A DNA stretch of 64,000 nucleotides from Gemmatimonadota bacterium. GTDB taxonomy: Bacteria; Gemmatimonadota; Gemmatimonadetes; Gemmatimonadales; Gemmatimonadaceae. The DNA lies in contig JAIOPJ010000039.1 of assembly GCA_021413975.1 (NCBI GenBank), forward strand, positions 62,001 through 126,000, given 5' to 3'. Both the position numbers and the translations under genes were made by a program. Below the pieces are notes generated by a model, which did no database searches, was not told the origin of the DNA, and saw nothing but the letters and a program-made list of their open reading frames with translations. Shown piece after piece: positions 8,163 through 16,405 of this stretch (within the stretch, counting starts at the first letter, position 1; the number at the start of each line of letters is the position of its first letter).

Positions 8163-9206
8163 TCAGGGGCGCGCACCCACCACCTCCCAGGTGCGCGGAT
8201 CCTCGAGTCCCAGCAGCCAGACCGAATAGCCGCGCAGCCCGTGCTGCCGCACGAGTGCGAGCTTCGCCTCGAAGGCGCGCGCGTCCTCGATCCAGGCGTG
8301 CTCGAACACGCCGTGTCGTTCCCACATGGCGTACCAGGCCTTCTGGCGGTCATCCCAGAGCGGCGTCGCCCCTGCGCCATGCATGATGCTCATGAGTCGC
8401 GGGTACGCGATGTCGTTCCCCACCGGTCGCGCGTCCTTGCGGGCCGCGTTGTAGCCGGGGTACCAGTAGTCGGAGTAGGCGGGGATGCCGAGCGAGATCT
8501 TCCCCGGCGCGACGCCCTGCGCGAGCACGTACTCGAGTGATGCCAGCATCCACGGGAATCCGGCCACCGGCCCAGGCGTGGAACCACCGGCGTGCTGCGC
8601 GTACGTCATGTACGAGATGAAGTCGAGCGTGTCGGCGAGCGCCTTGTAGTCGTAGGCGCCGCGCCAGTAGTCGAACATCCACTGGTGGTACGGGAGCACG
8701 CCGCGGTCGTCACCCGTGCGCGGCACCACCGCGGCGGAGAGCTGGCAGCCCGCGCGATGCACCGAGTCGGTGGCCTCGCGCACGAAGGCCGTGAACGCGT
8801 CCCGGTCGCTCACGTGGATGTTCTCGAGGTCCAGCTGGATCCCGTCGAGCCGCTCGCGCCGGCAGAGTGCGGCGAGGCTCCCTGCGGAGGCCGTGCGTGC
8901 CGTGCGGTCCGTGACGATGTGATGCAGGATGCCCAGGTCGAAGCCCGGGTTCATCACCAAGGGGTGCAGCCTGACGCCATTCGCCTTCGCGGCCGCGACG
9001 ATACGTGCGTCGGTGCCGCCGCGGATGGTGCCCGCGCTGTCGATCGAATAGACCTGCGGCGCCACGATCGAGATCCGGCGCGCGTTGGCGACGAAGCTCG
9101 CGATGCCCGCCGAGTCGTTGCGGACGTACCAGATCGACTCCGGTGCCTGCGCGGCCAGGAGGGCAGGGAGGACGGCGAGCAGAGCAGGGAGGCAGGTCGG
9201 TCGCAT
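8163..9206 (-). CDS. Secreted glycoside hydrolase family 18-type protein
   Basis: A 347-residue exported protein with a signal peptide ending near ALLAAQA (residues 1-20). The body is a TIM barrel of the GH18 type, recognised by DGIQLDLENI near residue 140. That segment fits the DGxxxDxE catalytic signature, with the glutamate as acid. DFISYMTYAQHA, then YSVWLLGLEDPRTWEVV near the C-terminus, match spore-peptidoglycan-hydrolase (YaaH/SleL) and chitinase-like proteins. The likely substrate is an N-acetylglucosamine polymer such as peptidoglycan, but this is inferred from the family. It converges on the omega-amidase with two bases between the stops. No LysM repeats are present. Confidence 0.78.
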   Translation of the reverse strand: MRPTCLPALLAVLPALLAAQAPESIWYVRNDSAGIASFVANARRISIVAPQVYSIDSAGTIRGGTDARIVAAAKANGVRLHPLVMNPGFDLGILHHIVTDRTARTASAGSLAALCRRERLDGIQLDLENIHVSDRDAFTAFVREATDSVHRAGCQLSAAVVPRTGDDRGVLPYHQWMFDYWRGAYDYKALADTLDFISYMTYAQHAGGSTPGPVAGFPWMLASLEYVLAQGVAPGKISLGIPAYSDYWYPGYNAARKDARPVGNDIAYPRLMSIMHGAGATPLWDDRQKAWYAMWERHGVFEHAWIEDARAFEAKLALVRQHGLRGYSVWLLGLEDPRTWEVVGARP

Positions 9207-9296
9207 GCGGAATTCTACTCGAATGACGGTCGGCGGCGATGCGTGCGTCGCGGTCTCGTCGACAGACGACGGTTCCGCGCCTTTGCCCGAACGGCT

Positions 9297-9444
9297 CTCA
9301 CCACAGGGGCACAGGGGACACAGGGAACCGCGAGCGCAGTCACTCGAGACGGGCGAAGCGGAGAATGCTCGCCGTGTCTCCTCTCGGCTCGCGCGGTTCC
9401 CTCAGTCCCCGCAGTTCCCGGTGCCCTCGGTGCCTCGGTGGTGA
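9297..9444. repeat. Long imperfect inverted repeat (CACAGGGGCACAGG type), copy 1
   Basis: The left arm begins TCACCACAGGGGCACAGGGG at 9299. The right arm ends with the complement of TCACCACCGAGGCACCGAGG at about 9425-9443. The arms continue inward through GGGAACCGCG and further to GAGAC/GTCTC near the centre, so the element could form one long, imperfect hairpin of about 148 bp. It carries no convincing gene. Sequences built from CACAGAGG-like units are common dispersed elements in many bacterial genomes and often give spurious Gly-His-Arg repeat proteins when translated. Confidence 0.7.
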
Positions 9445-9497
9445 ACGCAGTGGCGATTCAAGGGGACGATCACGGCCCCGCGTCATCCACGGAAGGG

Positions 9498-9674
9498 CTC
9501 TCACCACCGAGGCACTGAGGACACCGGGGACGGCAACGGCGCGAAGGTGACGGAGCCCGGTGGGGAAGGTCCCCGAGCCCCTCCTCAGCTCGTTCGCATC
9601 CATCACTCCCAGCAGTTCCCTGTGCCCCCTGTGCCCCCTGTGCCCCCTGTGCCCCCTGTGCCCCTGTGGTGGAT
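9498..9674. repeat. Long imperfect inverted repeat, copy 2, with 9-bp tandem array
   Basis: The left arm is CTCACCACCGAGGCACTGAG at 9498 onward. The right arm is inverted (9611-9674) and holds an array of the 9-bp unit TGTGCCCCC, about five copies between 9621 and 9664, ending in CCTGTGGTGGATGC. This is the same family as the element at 9297-9444 but with an expanded right arm, and only about 50 bp separate the two copies. The whole 9207-9739 gap between the GH18-type and GHL10-type genes is otherwise without a recognisable gene. Confidence 0.7.
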
Positions 9675-9739
9675 GCAGTTTCCGGTCCCGCGCACGAGAT
9701 TCAGGGAGCCCGTCCCTCTCCTCCACTTGGGCCTCCTGC

Positions 9740-11254
9740 ATGCACGCACCCGTCCGCTCCGTTGGTCGCGCCGCGACTCTCATGCTCGCGACTGTGGCGG
9801 CCGCCTGCGCCGACGGTCCCACCGCGCCGCGTTCCTCCGGACCGCTCGACGTGCCGGCCATCACGCGCGAGTTCCGCGGGATGTGGGTCGCCACCGTGGC
9901 GAATATCGATTGGCCCGCCTCGGCGGGACTCTCGATCGTGGCGCAACAGGCGGGGTTCGCGCAGCTCATGGACGCCGCCGAGCGCACCGGGCTCAATGCG
10001 GTCGTCCTCCAGGTGCGCGCCGCCGGCGACGCCATGTACCCGTCGTCGCTCGAGCCGTGGTCGCGATCACTCACCGGCACGCAGGGCGCGGATCCGGGGT
10101 ACGATCCGTTGGCGTACGCCCTGCAGGCGGCGCACGCGCGCGGGCTCGAACTGCACGCCTGGTTCAACCCCTTCCGCGCCGGCAATCTGAGCGACACGCT
10201 CACGCTCGCGGCCACGCACTTCGCGCGCCAGCGACCTGATCTCACGCGCCGCTACTGCACGCAACTCTGGTTCGACCCCGGGGAGCAGGCGGTGCAGGAC
10301 CATGCGATCGCGGTCATCCTCGATGTCGTCAGCCGGTACGGCGTGGATGCCGTGCAGATCGACGACTACTTCTATCCGTATCCCGATTCGAGGTGTCCGG
10401 GTCTCGACTTCCCGGACAGCTCGGCGTACGCGCGCTTCGTGAACGGCGGGGGGTCGCTCGGACGCGCCGAGTGGCGACGGGACAACGTGAACCGGTTCGT
10501 GGAGCGGCTCTACACCCAGGTTCGAGCCGCGTCGGCGACGGTGCGCGTGGGGATCAGTCCGTTCGGCATCTGGCGTCCGGGCAATCCGGCCGGGATCGTC
10601 GGTCTCGACGCGTACGCGTCGATCTACGCGGATTCGCGCCTGTGGCTGCAGCGGGGATGGCTCGACTACTTCGCGCCGCAGCTCTACTGGTCCATCGCCT
10701 CGAGCGGGCAGAGCTTCCCGTCGCTGCTGGGCTGGTGGATGCAACAGAACACGCAACGGCGGCACCTCTGGCCGGGGTTGGCGTCGTACCGCGTGGCGGA
10801 CGGGACCGGGTCGGCCTTCTCGACGACTGAGATAGCCGCGCAGGTGGGACTCGCGCGGCAGCAATCGACCCAGGCGGGTGGCGCGAGCGGGGTGATCCTG
10901 TACAACGCCAGCAGCGTGCGCGCCGACCGGGGCGGGTTCGCGACCGCTCTGGCCGGCAGCGTCTACGCACAACGGGCGTTGCCACCGGCGACCACCTGGC
11001 TCGATGCGTCGCCTCCCGTGGCCCCGACCGTCACCGCAGTCGTCTCGGGCGGCGTGGTCCAGGTCGCCATCGCCGGCGGCGCCGATGCGTACTGGTGGCT
11101 GGTCCGCTGGCGTGCCGACGGCCTCTGGTCGCAACGTCTGCTCCCGGCCGGTGAGCGTTCCGCGACCATCGCCACGCCGAACGTGGACGGCGTGGTGGTG
11201 ACCGCGGTGGATCGGGTCGGGAACGCGTCCGCGGAGGCCATCTGGCGGCCCTGA
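9740..11254 (+). CDS. GHL10-type (DUF187) glycosyl hydrolase-like lipoprotein
   Basis: This is a 504-residue lipoprotein. The ATG at 9740 starts a signal peptide whose lipobox is VAAAC around residue 23, so it is probably anchored in the outer or inner membrane. The catalytic-like barrel begins at REFRGMWVATVANIDWP and includes LNAVVLQVRAAGDAMYPS, HAWFNPFRAG, VDAVQIDDYFYPYP and DYFAPQLYWS. These are landmarks of the FenI/YngK glycosyl-hydrolase-like family, whose substrates are largely unknown cell-wall or exopolysaccharides. The last 85 residues, after PPVAPTVTAV, look like a fibronectin type III domain. It follows the two inverted-repeat elements directly, and no good ribosome-binding site is evident. 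Confidence 0.8.
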   Translation: MHAPVRSVGRAATLMLATVAAACADGPTAPRSSGPLDVPAITREFRGMWVATVANIDWPASAGLSIVAQQAGFAQLMDAAERTGLNAVVLQVRAAGDAMYPSSLEPWSRSLTGTQGADPGYDPLAYALQAAHARGLELHAWFNPFRAGNLSDTLTLAATHFARQRPDLTRRYCTQLWFDPGEQAVQDHAIAVILDVVSRYGVDAVQIDDYFYPYPDSRCPGLDFPDSSAYARFVNGGGSLGRAEWRRDNVNRFVERLYTQVRAASATVRVGISPFGIWRPGNPAGIVGLDAYASIYADSRLWLQRGWLDYFAPQLYWSIASSGQSFPSLLGWWMQQNTQRRHLWPGLASYRVADGTGSAFSTTEIAAQVGLARQQSTQAGGASGVILYNASSVRADRGGFATALAGSVYAQRALPPATTWLDASPPVAPTVTAVVSGGVVQVAIAGGADAYWWLVRWRADGLWSQRLLPAGERSATIATPNVDGVVVTAVDRVGNASAEAIWRP

Positions 11255-11294
11255 AGCGCCTCGGACTCGGGTGGCATTTGACGCGGCGGCCGAC

Positions 11295-11302
11295 TAGCTT
11301 TC
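11295..11302 (+). promoter_or_regulatory. TAGCTTTC box upstream of tRNA-Pro
   Basis: The sequence TAGCTTTC lies 36 bp before the 5' end of the tRNA, where a promoter -10 element could sit. The same box in the form TAnnTTTC recurs before several other genes in the window. A TTGAC sequence at 11278 is present but too close for a normal -35. Confidence 0.45.
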
Positions 11303-11338
11303 CCGCTCTGTCGCTGGGCGGTACGAACGCTTGGCTGA

Positions 11339-11412
11339 CGGGACGTGGCGCAGCCCGGTAGCGCACTTCCTTGGGGTGGAAGGGGTCGCAGGTTCGAATC
11401 CTGTCGTCCCGA
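11339..11412 (+). tRNA. tRNA-Pro (anticodon GGG)
   Basis: A complete 74-nt cloverleaf can be drawn. The acceptor stem CGGGACG pairs with CGTCCCG and the discriminator is A. The D stem is GCGC/GCGC around AGCCCGGTA. The anticodon stem CTTCC/GGAAG encloses the loop TTGGGGT, so the anticodon at positions 34-36 is GGG and reads proline CCC/CCU. The T arm is GCAGG-TTCGAAT-CCTGT. The 3' CCA is not encoded. A terminator-like hairpin follows at 11425-11452. Confidence 0.95.
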
Positions 11413-11424
11413 TTCAAGTAGCGG

Positions 11425-11452
11425 CGGGGTCACCCTTCACGGGGTGGCCCCG
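11425..11452 (+). terminator. Hairpin downstream of tRNA-Pro
   Basis: CGGGGTCACCC and GGGGTGGCCCCG pair with one G-T wobble around the loop TTCAC. A short T-containing stretch follows. It probably ends the tRNA transcript before the NTPase gene. The rest of the 11413-11580 interval shows no gene. Confidence 0.55.
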
Positions 11453-11580
11453 TTCGCTGTTCGGGGGGGGGCCACGATCGGATCCCGCCGCCCCGATTCA
11501 CGCGCCACGCTCCTTGAGCCATCTTTTCGGCAGGCGGCTTCGCGCATCGGCGAGGCCGGCGCCGGCACCCCGGAGGTCCA

Positions 11581-13251
11581 TTGCGTCTGGCAGCGGTAGA
11601 AAAGGCCCTGACGGCCTTCGTCCACACGACCGATGGCATCACGCTCGCCCTCAAGGGCCCGTGGGGCCGCGGCAAGACCTTCTATTGGGACCGCTTCATG
11701 CGTGCCCAGGCCGCCGCATCTCCCACGCAGGGCTACGCCTACGTCTCCCTCTTCGGGCTGACCTCCGTCGCCGAGATGAAGCGCGCCGTCGCCGTCAATG
11801 CACGCGCCCTCGGCACCCTCGCCGACGAGCACGCGCGCACCTACCTCGAGGAAGCGCTCGCCAGCAAGTGGTGGTCGCGCCCGACACCGGCCATCAGCCC
11901 CTTCAAGACGCTCCAAGGGGGCAGCGCGGCCGGAAGCCCGATCGTGGAGGATCTCCTCCAACGCGAGGTCTCCGACCTCATCGTCTGCATCGACGACCTC
12001 GAGCGTCGCGGCAACGGTCTCCGACTTGCCGACGTCCTCGGGTACTGCAGCCATCTCAAGGAGCGGCGCGGCTGTCGCGTGGTGGTGATCCTCAACGAGG
12101 AGGCCTTCACGGCGGAGGAGGCCGAGGCCTACCGGGGACTGAGCGAGAAGGTCTTCGACCATCAGGTCCTCTTCGATCCCAGTCCGCGCGAGTGCACGGC
12201 GATCGCGATCCCCGAGACGGATGAGCGCTACGCGCCCCTGCGCGAGAGTTGCGAACGGTTGCGCATCACCAACATCCGCATCCTCCAGCGCGCCAAACGC
12301 CTCGTCGCGGACTTCGCACCCTTCATGAAGCGGCACGACGCGGCGCTCGCGCGCCGCTTCGCGCACTCGGCGGCGCTCTACACCCTCTGCTTCTACAGCC
12401 GCGAGGCCGCGCAGCCTCCCTACGCCTTCGTGAAGGGCTACCGCGACGCCGGTGTCGCCCGGCTCGGCGGGACGCACGAGGCGACGCCCGAGGAGGAGCG
12501 CTGGGAAGCGTTCCTCACCACGTACGGGTTCCGCGGCGGCGATCCGCTGGACCGCGAGATCGTGAAGTACATCGAATCCGGTGTGGTCGATGGGACCGCG
12601 CTCCGCTTCCTGCTCGACGAGACCGAGCGCGAACTCGAGTCGGAGAAGCGGTTCCGGCGCTTCGAGACCGCGTGGGAGAAGCTCTTCGAGAGTTTCGACG
12701 AGCAGGACGCGGACCGCCTGGCCGACGTCGAGGTCACGCTCCAGGCCGCGGGAGAGCTCGTGGACATCTCGTTCGTGAACGCATTCGCCACGCTCTGTCG
12801 CGGGGTCGGCCAGACCGAGGTCGCGACGCGGGTCATCGACGGGTGGATCGCGGCGGTGCAGGCCAAGCGGACGATCGCGCTCGACCTCACGGTGCGGAAG
12901 GATCGCGACGAGATCCGTGACCCCGAACTGCTCGCGGCGCTCACGGCCGCCCGTGAGTCGGTGCGGGATCCGCGCGGACTCGAGGAGGTCCTCACGGCGC
13001 TCGAGTCGGCGGATGGATGGGGCGAGCCCGATGTCGAGGTGCTGCTCTCGGCGTCGGCCGAGCAGTACGAACGGCTCTTCCGCGCGACGCGCGGCGAACG
13101 GCTCGGTCGCTGGGTCGGGCTCTGCATGCGCTTCGCCTCAGTCGAGGGCCCGGAGGCGGAGGTGGGGCGGCGCGCGCAGGCCGCCCTGCGGAGCATCGCC
13201 AGCGACGGCCCGCTGAACGCCTGGCGCGTCCGGCGCTATCTGCGCAGCTGA
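11581..13251 (+). CDS. KAP-type P-loop NTPase
   Basis: A 556-residue protein with Walker A GPWGRGKT (residues 26-33) only 25 residues from the N-terminus and Walker B LIVCIDDLERR near residues 131-142. This arrangement, with the strong GxWGxGKT motif and a DDLER aspartate pair, fits the KAP NTPase group related to STAND ATPases. After the NTPase core come a helical winged segment (ITNIRILQRAKRLV) and a 300-residue helical C-terminal region with no recognised domain. No membrane helices are evident. It starts at TTG 11581 with GGAGG four bases upstream. It sits alone just after a tRNA gene, a typical island entry point. Bacterial relatives are often accessory or defence-linked, but a defence role here is inference. 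Confidence 0.75.
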   Translation: MRLAAVEKALTAFVHTTDGITLALKGPWGRGKTFYWDRFMRAQAAASPTQGYAYVSLFGLTSVAEMKRAVAVNARALGTLADEHARTYLEEALASKWWSRPTPAISPFKTLQGGSAAGSPIVEDLLQREVSDLIVCIDDLERRGNGLRLADVLGYCSHLKERRGCRVVVILNEEAFTAEEAEAYRGLSEKVFDHQVLFDPSPRECTAIAIPETDERYAPLRESCERLRITNIRILQRAKRLVADFAPFMKRHDAALARRFAHSAALYTLCFYSREAAQPPYAFVKGYRDAGVARLGGTHEATPEEERWEAFLTTYGFRGGDPLDREIVKYIESGVVDGTALRFLLDETERELESEKRFRRFETAWEKLFESFDEQDADRLADVEVTLQAAGELVDISFVNAFATLCRGVGQTEVATRVIDGWIAAVQAKRTIALDLTVRKDRDEIRDPELLAALTAARESVRDPRGLEEVLTALESADGWGEPDVEVLLSASAEQYERLFRATRGERLGRWVGLCMRFASVEGPEAEVGRRAQAALRSIASDGPLNAWRVRRYLRS

Positions 13252-13259
13252 CGCACCCG

Positions 13260-14087
13260 CTACCCGACCATCCGCGCCACGATCACCGTCACGTTGTCGG
13301 TCCCGCCGCCCGCCAGCGCGTCCGCGATCAATGCCTTCGTCATCGCCTCCGCCGACCCCCCGGCGCCGAGCACTTCCGCGATCCGCGCATCGTTCACGTG
13401 CTTCGTGAGCCCGTCCGAACAGAGCAGCAACACGTCCCCCCGCACGAAGTCCACCAGCCCCACCGACGGCGTCATCTCCTCGCCTCCGAGTGCGCTGTAG
13501 AGCCGGTTGCTCAGGCTGGAGCGCGCGGCCTGCTCCTCGGTGAGCGCCCCCGCATCCACCATCGCCTCGGCCATCGTCTGGTCACGGGTCAGCGTGCGCA
13601 GCCGGCCGTCGTGGAGGTACATCGCGCGGCTGTCACCGACGTGCACCAGGTAGCCCCTCGGCCAGACGAAGGTCATCATCGTGAGCGTCGTCGCGGGCGG
13701 CGTCCGATCCGTCGCGAGCGCGCGCACCCGGTCATGCGCCGTGTGCACCGCCTTCTCGAGTTCGGCGAGGAAGTCGTGCTCGGCGTCGGTGCTGAAGTTC
13801 GTGAAGCAGCCGGCCGCCTTCGCCACGTACTCGAGCGAGGCCGAGACGGCCGTGCCGCTCGCGATCTCACCACCGGCGTTGCCGCCCACGCCGTCCGCCA
13901 CCACGAGGAGCTGCGCTTCCGCTCCCCGGAGCGCGGTGAACACGCTGCGGTCCTCGACGTTCGTCTGGCGCAGGTCGATCGCCTTGCGGATCCCGGCGAT
14001 GATGAAGTGGTCCTCGTTGTTGTCGCGCACGCGGCCCACGTCGCTCGCGCCGAAGACGTCGATCCCCCCCGGCAATGCCGTGTTCAT
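13260..14087 (-). CDS. PP2C-family serine/threonine phosphatase
   Basis: A 275-residue PPM/PP2C phosphatase with all metal-binding motifs: ASDVGRVRDNNED near residue 14, VVADGVGGNAGG (DGxGG), VHVGDSRAMY (GDSR), LLCSDGLTKHV (SDG) and GGTDNVTVIV (DN). It should dephosphorylate phospho-Ser/Thr proteins in the cytoplasm with Mn or Mg. Its ATG at 14087 overlaps the stop of the Ras-like GTPase (ATGA). It is the last gene of the coiled-coil/OmpA/GTPase/PP2C set. No partner Ser/Thr kinase gene occurs in the window. The coupling suggests it tunes the same pathway as the GTPase. Confidence 0.9.
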   Translation of the reverse strand: MNTALPGGIDVFGASDVGRVRDNNEDHFIIAGIRKAIDLRQTNVEDRSVFTALRGAEAQLLVVADGVGGNAGGEIASGTAVSASLEYVAKAAGCFTNFSTDAEHDFLAELEKAVHTAHDRVRALATDRTPPATTLTMMTFVWPRGYLVHVGDSRAMYLHDGRLRTLTRDQTMAEAMVDAGALTEEQAARSSLSNRLYSALGGEEMTPSVGLVDFVRGDVLLLCSDGLTKHVNDARIAEVLGAGGSAEAMTKALIADALAGGGTDNVTVIVARMVG

Positions 14088-14590
14088 GCACCCTCCGGCG
14101 ATGCGATGAGCGCCGTCGCCATCGCGAGGAACATCGCCTCCACGCCCTCGCCGCTCTTGGCGCTCGTCCGGAAGAGCGTGCCTCGCGCGGCGAGGGCGGC
14201 TTCGTCGGCCGAGGAGAGCGCCCAGTCGGCCACGAGGTCGCACTTGTTCAGGGCGATCACCGCCGGCACCGCACCCGCCGCCGCCGTCGCCACGCGCTGG
14301 AGGTCGGCGACCTGCTCGCATGTCTCCTTCCGCGTGCCGTCGGCGACGTAGATCACGCCATGCGCGCCGCGGACGTAGCTCGCACCGATGTCCTCGTCCT
14401 TGTCGCGCCCCGCGAGATCCCAGAGCACGATCGTGACCTCGCCGCCCTTCAGCTCCACGACCTTGCGGTCGATCTTCACACCCACCGTGGAGTGGTACTT
14501 CTCGCTGAAGCGCGTGTGCACGAACTGCTGGACCAGGCTCGTCTTCCCGGTGCCGAACACACCCACCATGCAGACTTTCTTCTGGATCAC
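14084..14590 (-). CDS. Ras-like small GTPase
   Basis: This 168-residue protein is a stand-alone small GTPase. G1 is GVFGTGKTSL (residues 8-17), a switch-I threonine occurs in YHSTVGVKI, G3 is WDLAGRD, G4 is ALNKCDL and G5 is TSAKSGEG. It lacks the C-terminal lipidation cysteines of eukaryotic Ras, as usual in bacteria. Bacterial relatives include MglA and Rab/Roc-like proteins that direct polarity, but this one lacks an adjacent MglB-type roadblock gene. I chose the GTG at 14590 (VIQKKVCMVGVFG) because upstream in-frame sequence belongs to the OmpA gene, whose stop is at 14598. It is coupled to the PP2C gene by ATGA. Confidence 0.87.
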   Translation of the reverse strand: MIQKKVCMVGVFGTGKTSLVQQFVHTRFSEKYHSTVGVKIDRKVVELKGGEVTIVLWDLAGRDKDEDIGASYVRGAHGVIYVADGTRKETCEQVADLQRVATAAAGAVPAVIALNKCDLVADWALSSADEAALAARGTLFRTSAKSGEGVEAMFLAMATALIASPEGA

Positions 14591-14597
14591 GCGCGAG

Positions 14598-16403
14598 TCA
14601 CCGAACGGAAGGATGGAGGAGGAGGCGCACGGCGAACGATACGCTTCGGTTCTCGCGTGCGCGAGCCGCCGGATCGGCCGTCTCCAGCGGCTGCGTCGCA
14701 CCCAGCGCCCGCGTCACGATCGTGGCACCGCCCGCACGCGGAGCGAGCAGCGCGCGGACGGCGTCGGCGCGCTGCTGGCTGAGCGCGGCGTTCGCCGCAT
14801 CGGTGCCGCTCCCGTCGCTGCGGCCGGTGAGGCCGAGCTCCACGTCGCCGCCGAGGTCGCGCACACGCGCCTGGAGTTCTGACAGTCGCCGCGCCAACGC
14901 CGACGGACTCGCGCTCCCCGCGGCCCCGGGGACCGCGGAGCCGACGTCGAAGAGCACGCGCGCCTCGCTGATCTCGCGGACCAACGGATCGAGCTCGGCA
15001 GGCACGTCGAGTCCCACCGCCGAGAGGTCGGTCGCGCCGACCCCGTTGGGGAGCGACGCGCGCGCTCGCACGGCCGAGACCCAATCGAGTGCCGCGTGCC
15101 CCGAAGCCACGAGCGTGTCGCCGCGCAGCGCATACCGCACTCCCGCCGCCTCGCCGAGTGCGCGTCGTGCCCGGGCGATCACCACATCGGGCGCGAGGGA
15201 GAGATAGGGATCCCACCGCTGCGTGATGTGCAGGGTGTCTCCGCCGGCCGCGGCGATCGTCGCGCCCGGCGAGGCGGCATCGGGATCACGCAGCCCGCGG
15301 ATGGATCCCGACCGCCACCCGCGATCGGACGAGACCACCGTGAGTCCGGCCGTCGCGTCGAGCGCCGCGATCACGCGCCGCCAGCGCCACGCCGAGAGCG
15401 CGCTCAGCGCGATCACCGCCGCGAGCACGAGTCCGGCGCCGATCGCGAGCGGACGCCAGTTCACGCTCGCGCCGGGGCGCGCATCGGTGTCGAGTACCGT
15501 CACCAGGCAGTCCTGCAGCAACGGCTGCACCGGCTCGAACGGCCGGCTGTCCCCGTCGAACTCGGTCAGGGCATTGCTGAACTGCGCGTGCACGCTCTCG
15601 ATCGTCTCCTGCGTCTTCCGGCGGAACGACTCGGCGGGCTGTCCGCGCACCACGGCCGCGAGCAGGGCATGCGGCCCGGGTTCGACCATCACCGTGAGCT
15701 CGCCCACGCTGAAGGTCCGCAGGCCGCCCGCGGCGGCGTCCTGCGCGAACGAGTCGCCCACGAAGTCGCGGATCGCCGTGAGCATCCCCGAGACGAGGTC
15801 GGCGTCGGGGACCGCGAGGTCGGGAGGCGAGGCCTTCGCGAGCAGCAGGCCGGTCTCGGCGTGGACGAGGAAGACCTGTTCCACGCGGTACACGAGCGCA
15901 TGACGCAGCACCACCTGAGCATACGGCACTCCGGAGCGCCACGATTCCATCCGCCACTGGAGGCCGCGCACCGAGAACGAATGCTCCATCGCGCGGTTGA
16001 TCGAGCCCACCAACTCGGCCATCGTCTCGGCGATCGCCTTGCGGATCGCCGGACCGAGCACCGGGAAGATCGCGTCGGCGAACTCGCCGGGACGGCGCCG
16101 GACCGACTCGCTGATCGCGCTCTCGACGGTCGGGGCGAGGGCCACGCCGAGCTGCCTGTCCTGGCGCGCGCGCAACGCGATCGCCTCGGGGAGGCGCTCG
16201 GCGAGCGCCTCGGGCGTGAGTTCCATCGCCTCGAGGCGTGTCTCGATCCCGTCGACGCGCGTGCGTGTGTCGCCAAGGAGCAGCGCGCGGAGCCGCCTGA
16301 GTTCGTCGCTGGACGCGGGCGCTCCCGCGGCGCCCGTCGCTCCGGGTTCGTCGCGTGGGGTCGGCGACGGGTCGTCGCGCGGCACCGGCGGGGTGCCGGA
16401 CAC
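14598..16403 (-). CDS. Membrane protein with C-terminal OmpA domain
   Basis: A 601-residue protein starting at GTG 16403. Residues 34-58 hold a DELRRLRALLLG...IETRLE helix motif also found in the next upstream gene. Residues 60-300 are helical and then alpha/beta; the segment VFLVHAETGLLLAKAS through ALLAAVVRG (about 177-253) resembles a roadblock-type fold, which could contact a GTPase, but this is only a resemblance. One membrane helix lies at about 318-338. The periplasmic part has BON-like segments and then an OmpA peptidoglycan-binding domain at about 485-600 (ARVLFDVGSAVP, GLTGRSDGSG, ALSQQRADAVRALL). It therefore could link the cytoplasm to the cell wall. The GTPase gene follows after seven bases. 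Confidence 0.85.
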   Translation of the reverse strand: MSGTPPVPRDDPSPTPRDEPGATGAAGAPASSDELRRLRALLLGDTRTRVDGIETRLEAMELTPEALAERLPEAIALRARQDRQLGVALAPTVESAISESVRRRPGEFADAIFPVLGPAIRKAIAETMAELVGSINRAMEHSFSVRGLQWRMESWRSGVPYAQVVLRHALVYRVEQVFLVHAETGLLLAKASPPDLAVPDADLVSGMLTAIRDFVGDSFAQDAAAGGLRTFSVGELTVMVEPGPHALLAAVVRGQPAESFRRKTQETIESVHAQFSNALTEFDGDSRPFEPVQPLLQDCLVTVLDTDARPGASVNWRPLAIGAGLVLAAVIALSALSAWRWRRVIAALDATAGLTVVSSDRGWRSGSIRGLRDPDAASPGATIAAAGGDTLHITQRWDPYLSLAPDVVIARARRALGEAAGVRYALRGDTLVASGHAALDWVSAVRARASLPNGVGATDLSAVGLDVPAELDPLVREISEARVLFDVGSAVPGAAGSASPSALARRLSELQARVRDLGGDVELGLTGRSDGSGTDAANAALSQQRADAVRALLAPRAGGATIVTRALGATQPLETADPAARARENRSVSFAVRLLLHPSVR

Positions 16404-16405
16404 GG

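Noticed and set aside
9340-10245. Minus-strand frame with Gly-His-Arg repeats
   Set aside because: The repeats are the translation of the CACAGGGG inverted-repeat elements, and the rest is antisense to the GHL10-type gene. No family features or ribosome-binding site.
11408-11500. Possible attachment-site duplication of the tRNA 3' end
   Set aside because: CCCGATTCA at the tRNA 3' end recurs near 11492, but the match is only about nine bases, and no integrase gene is present.
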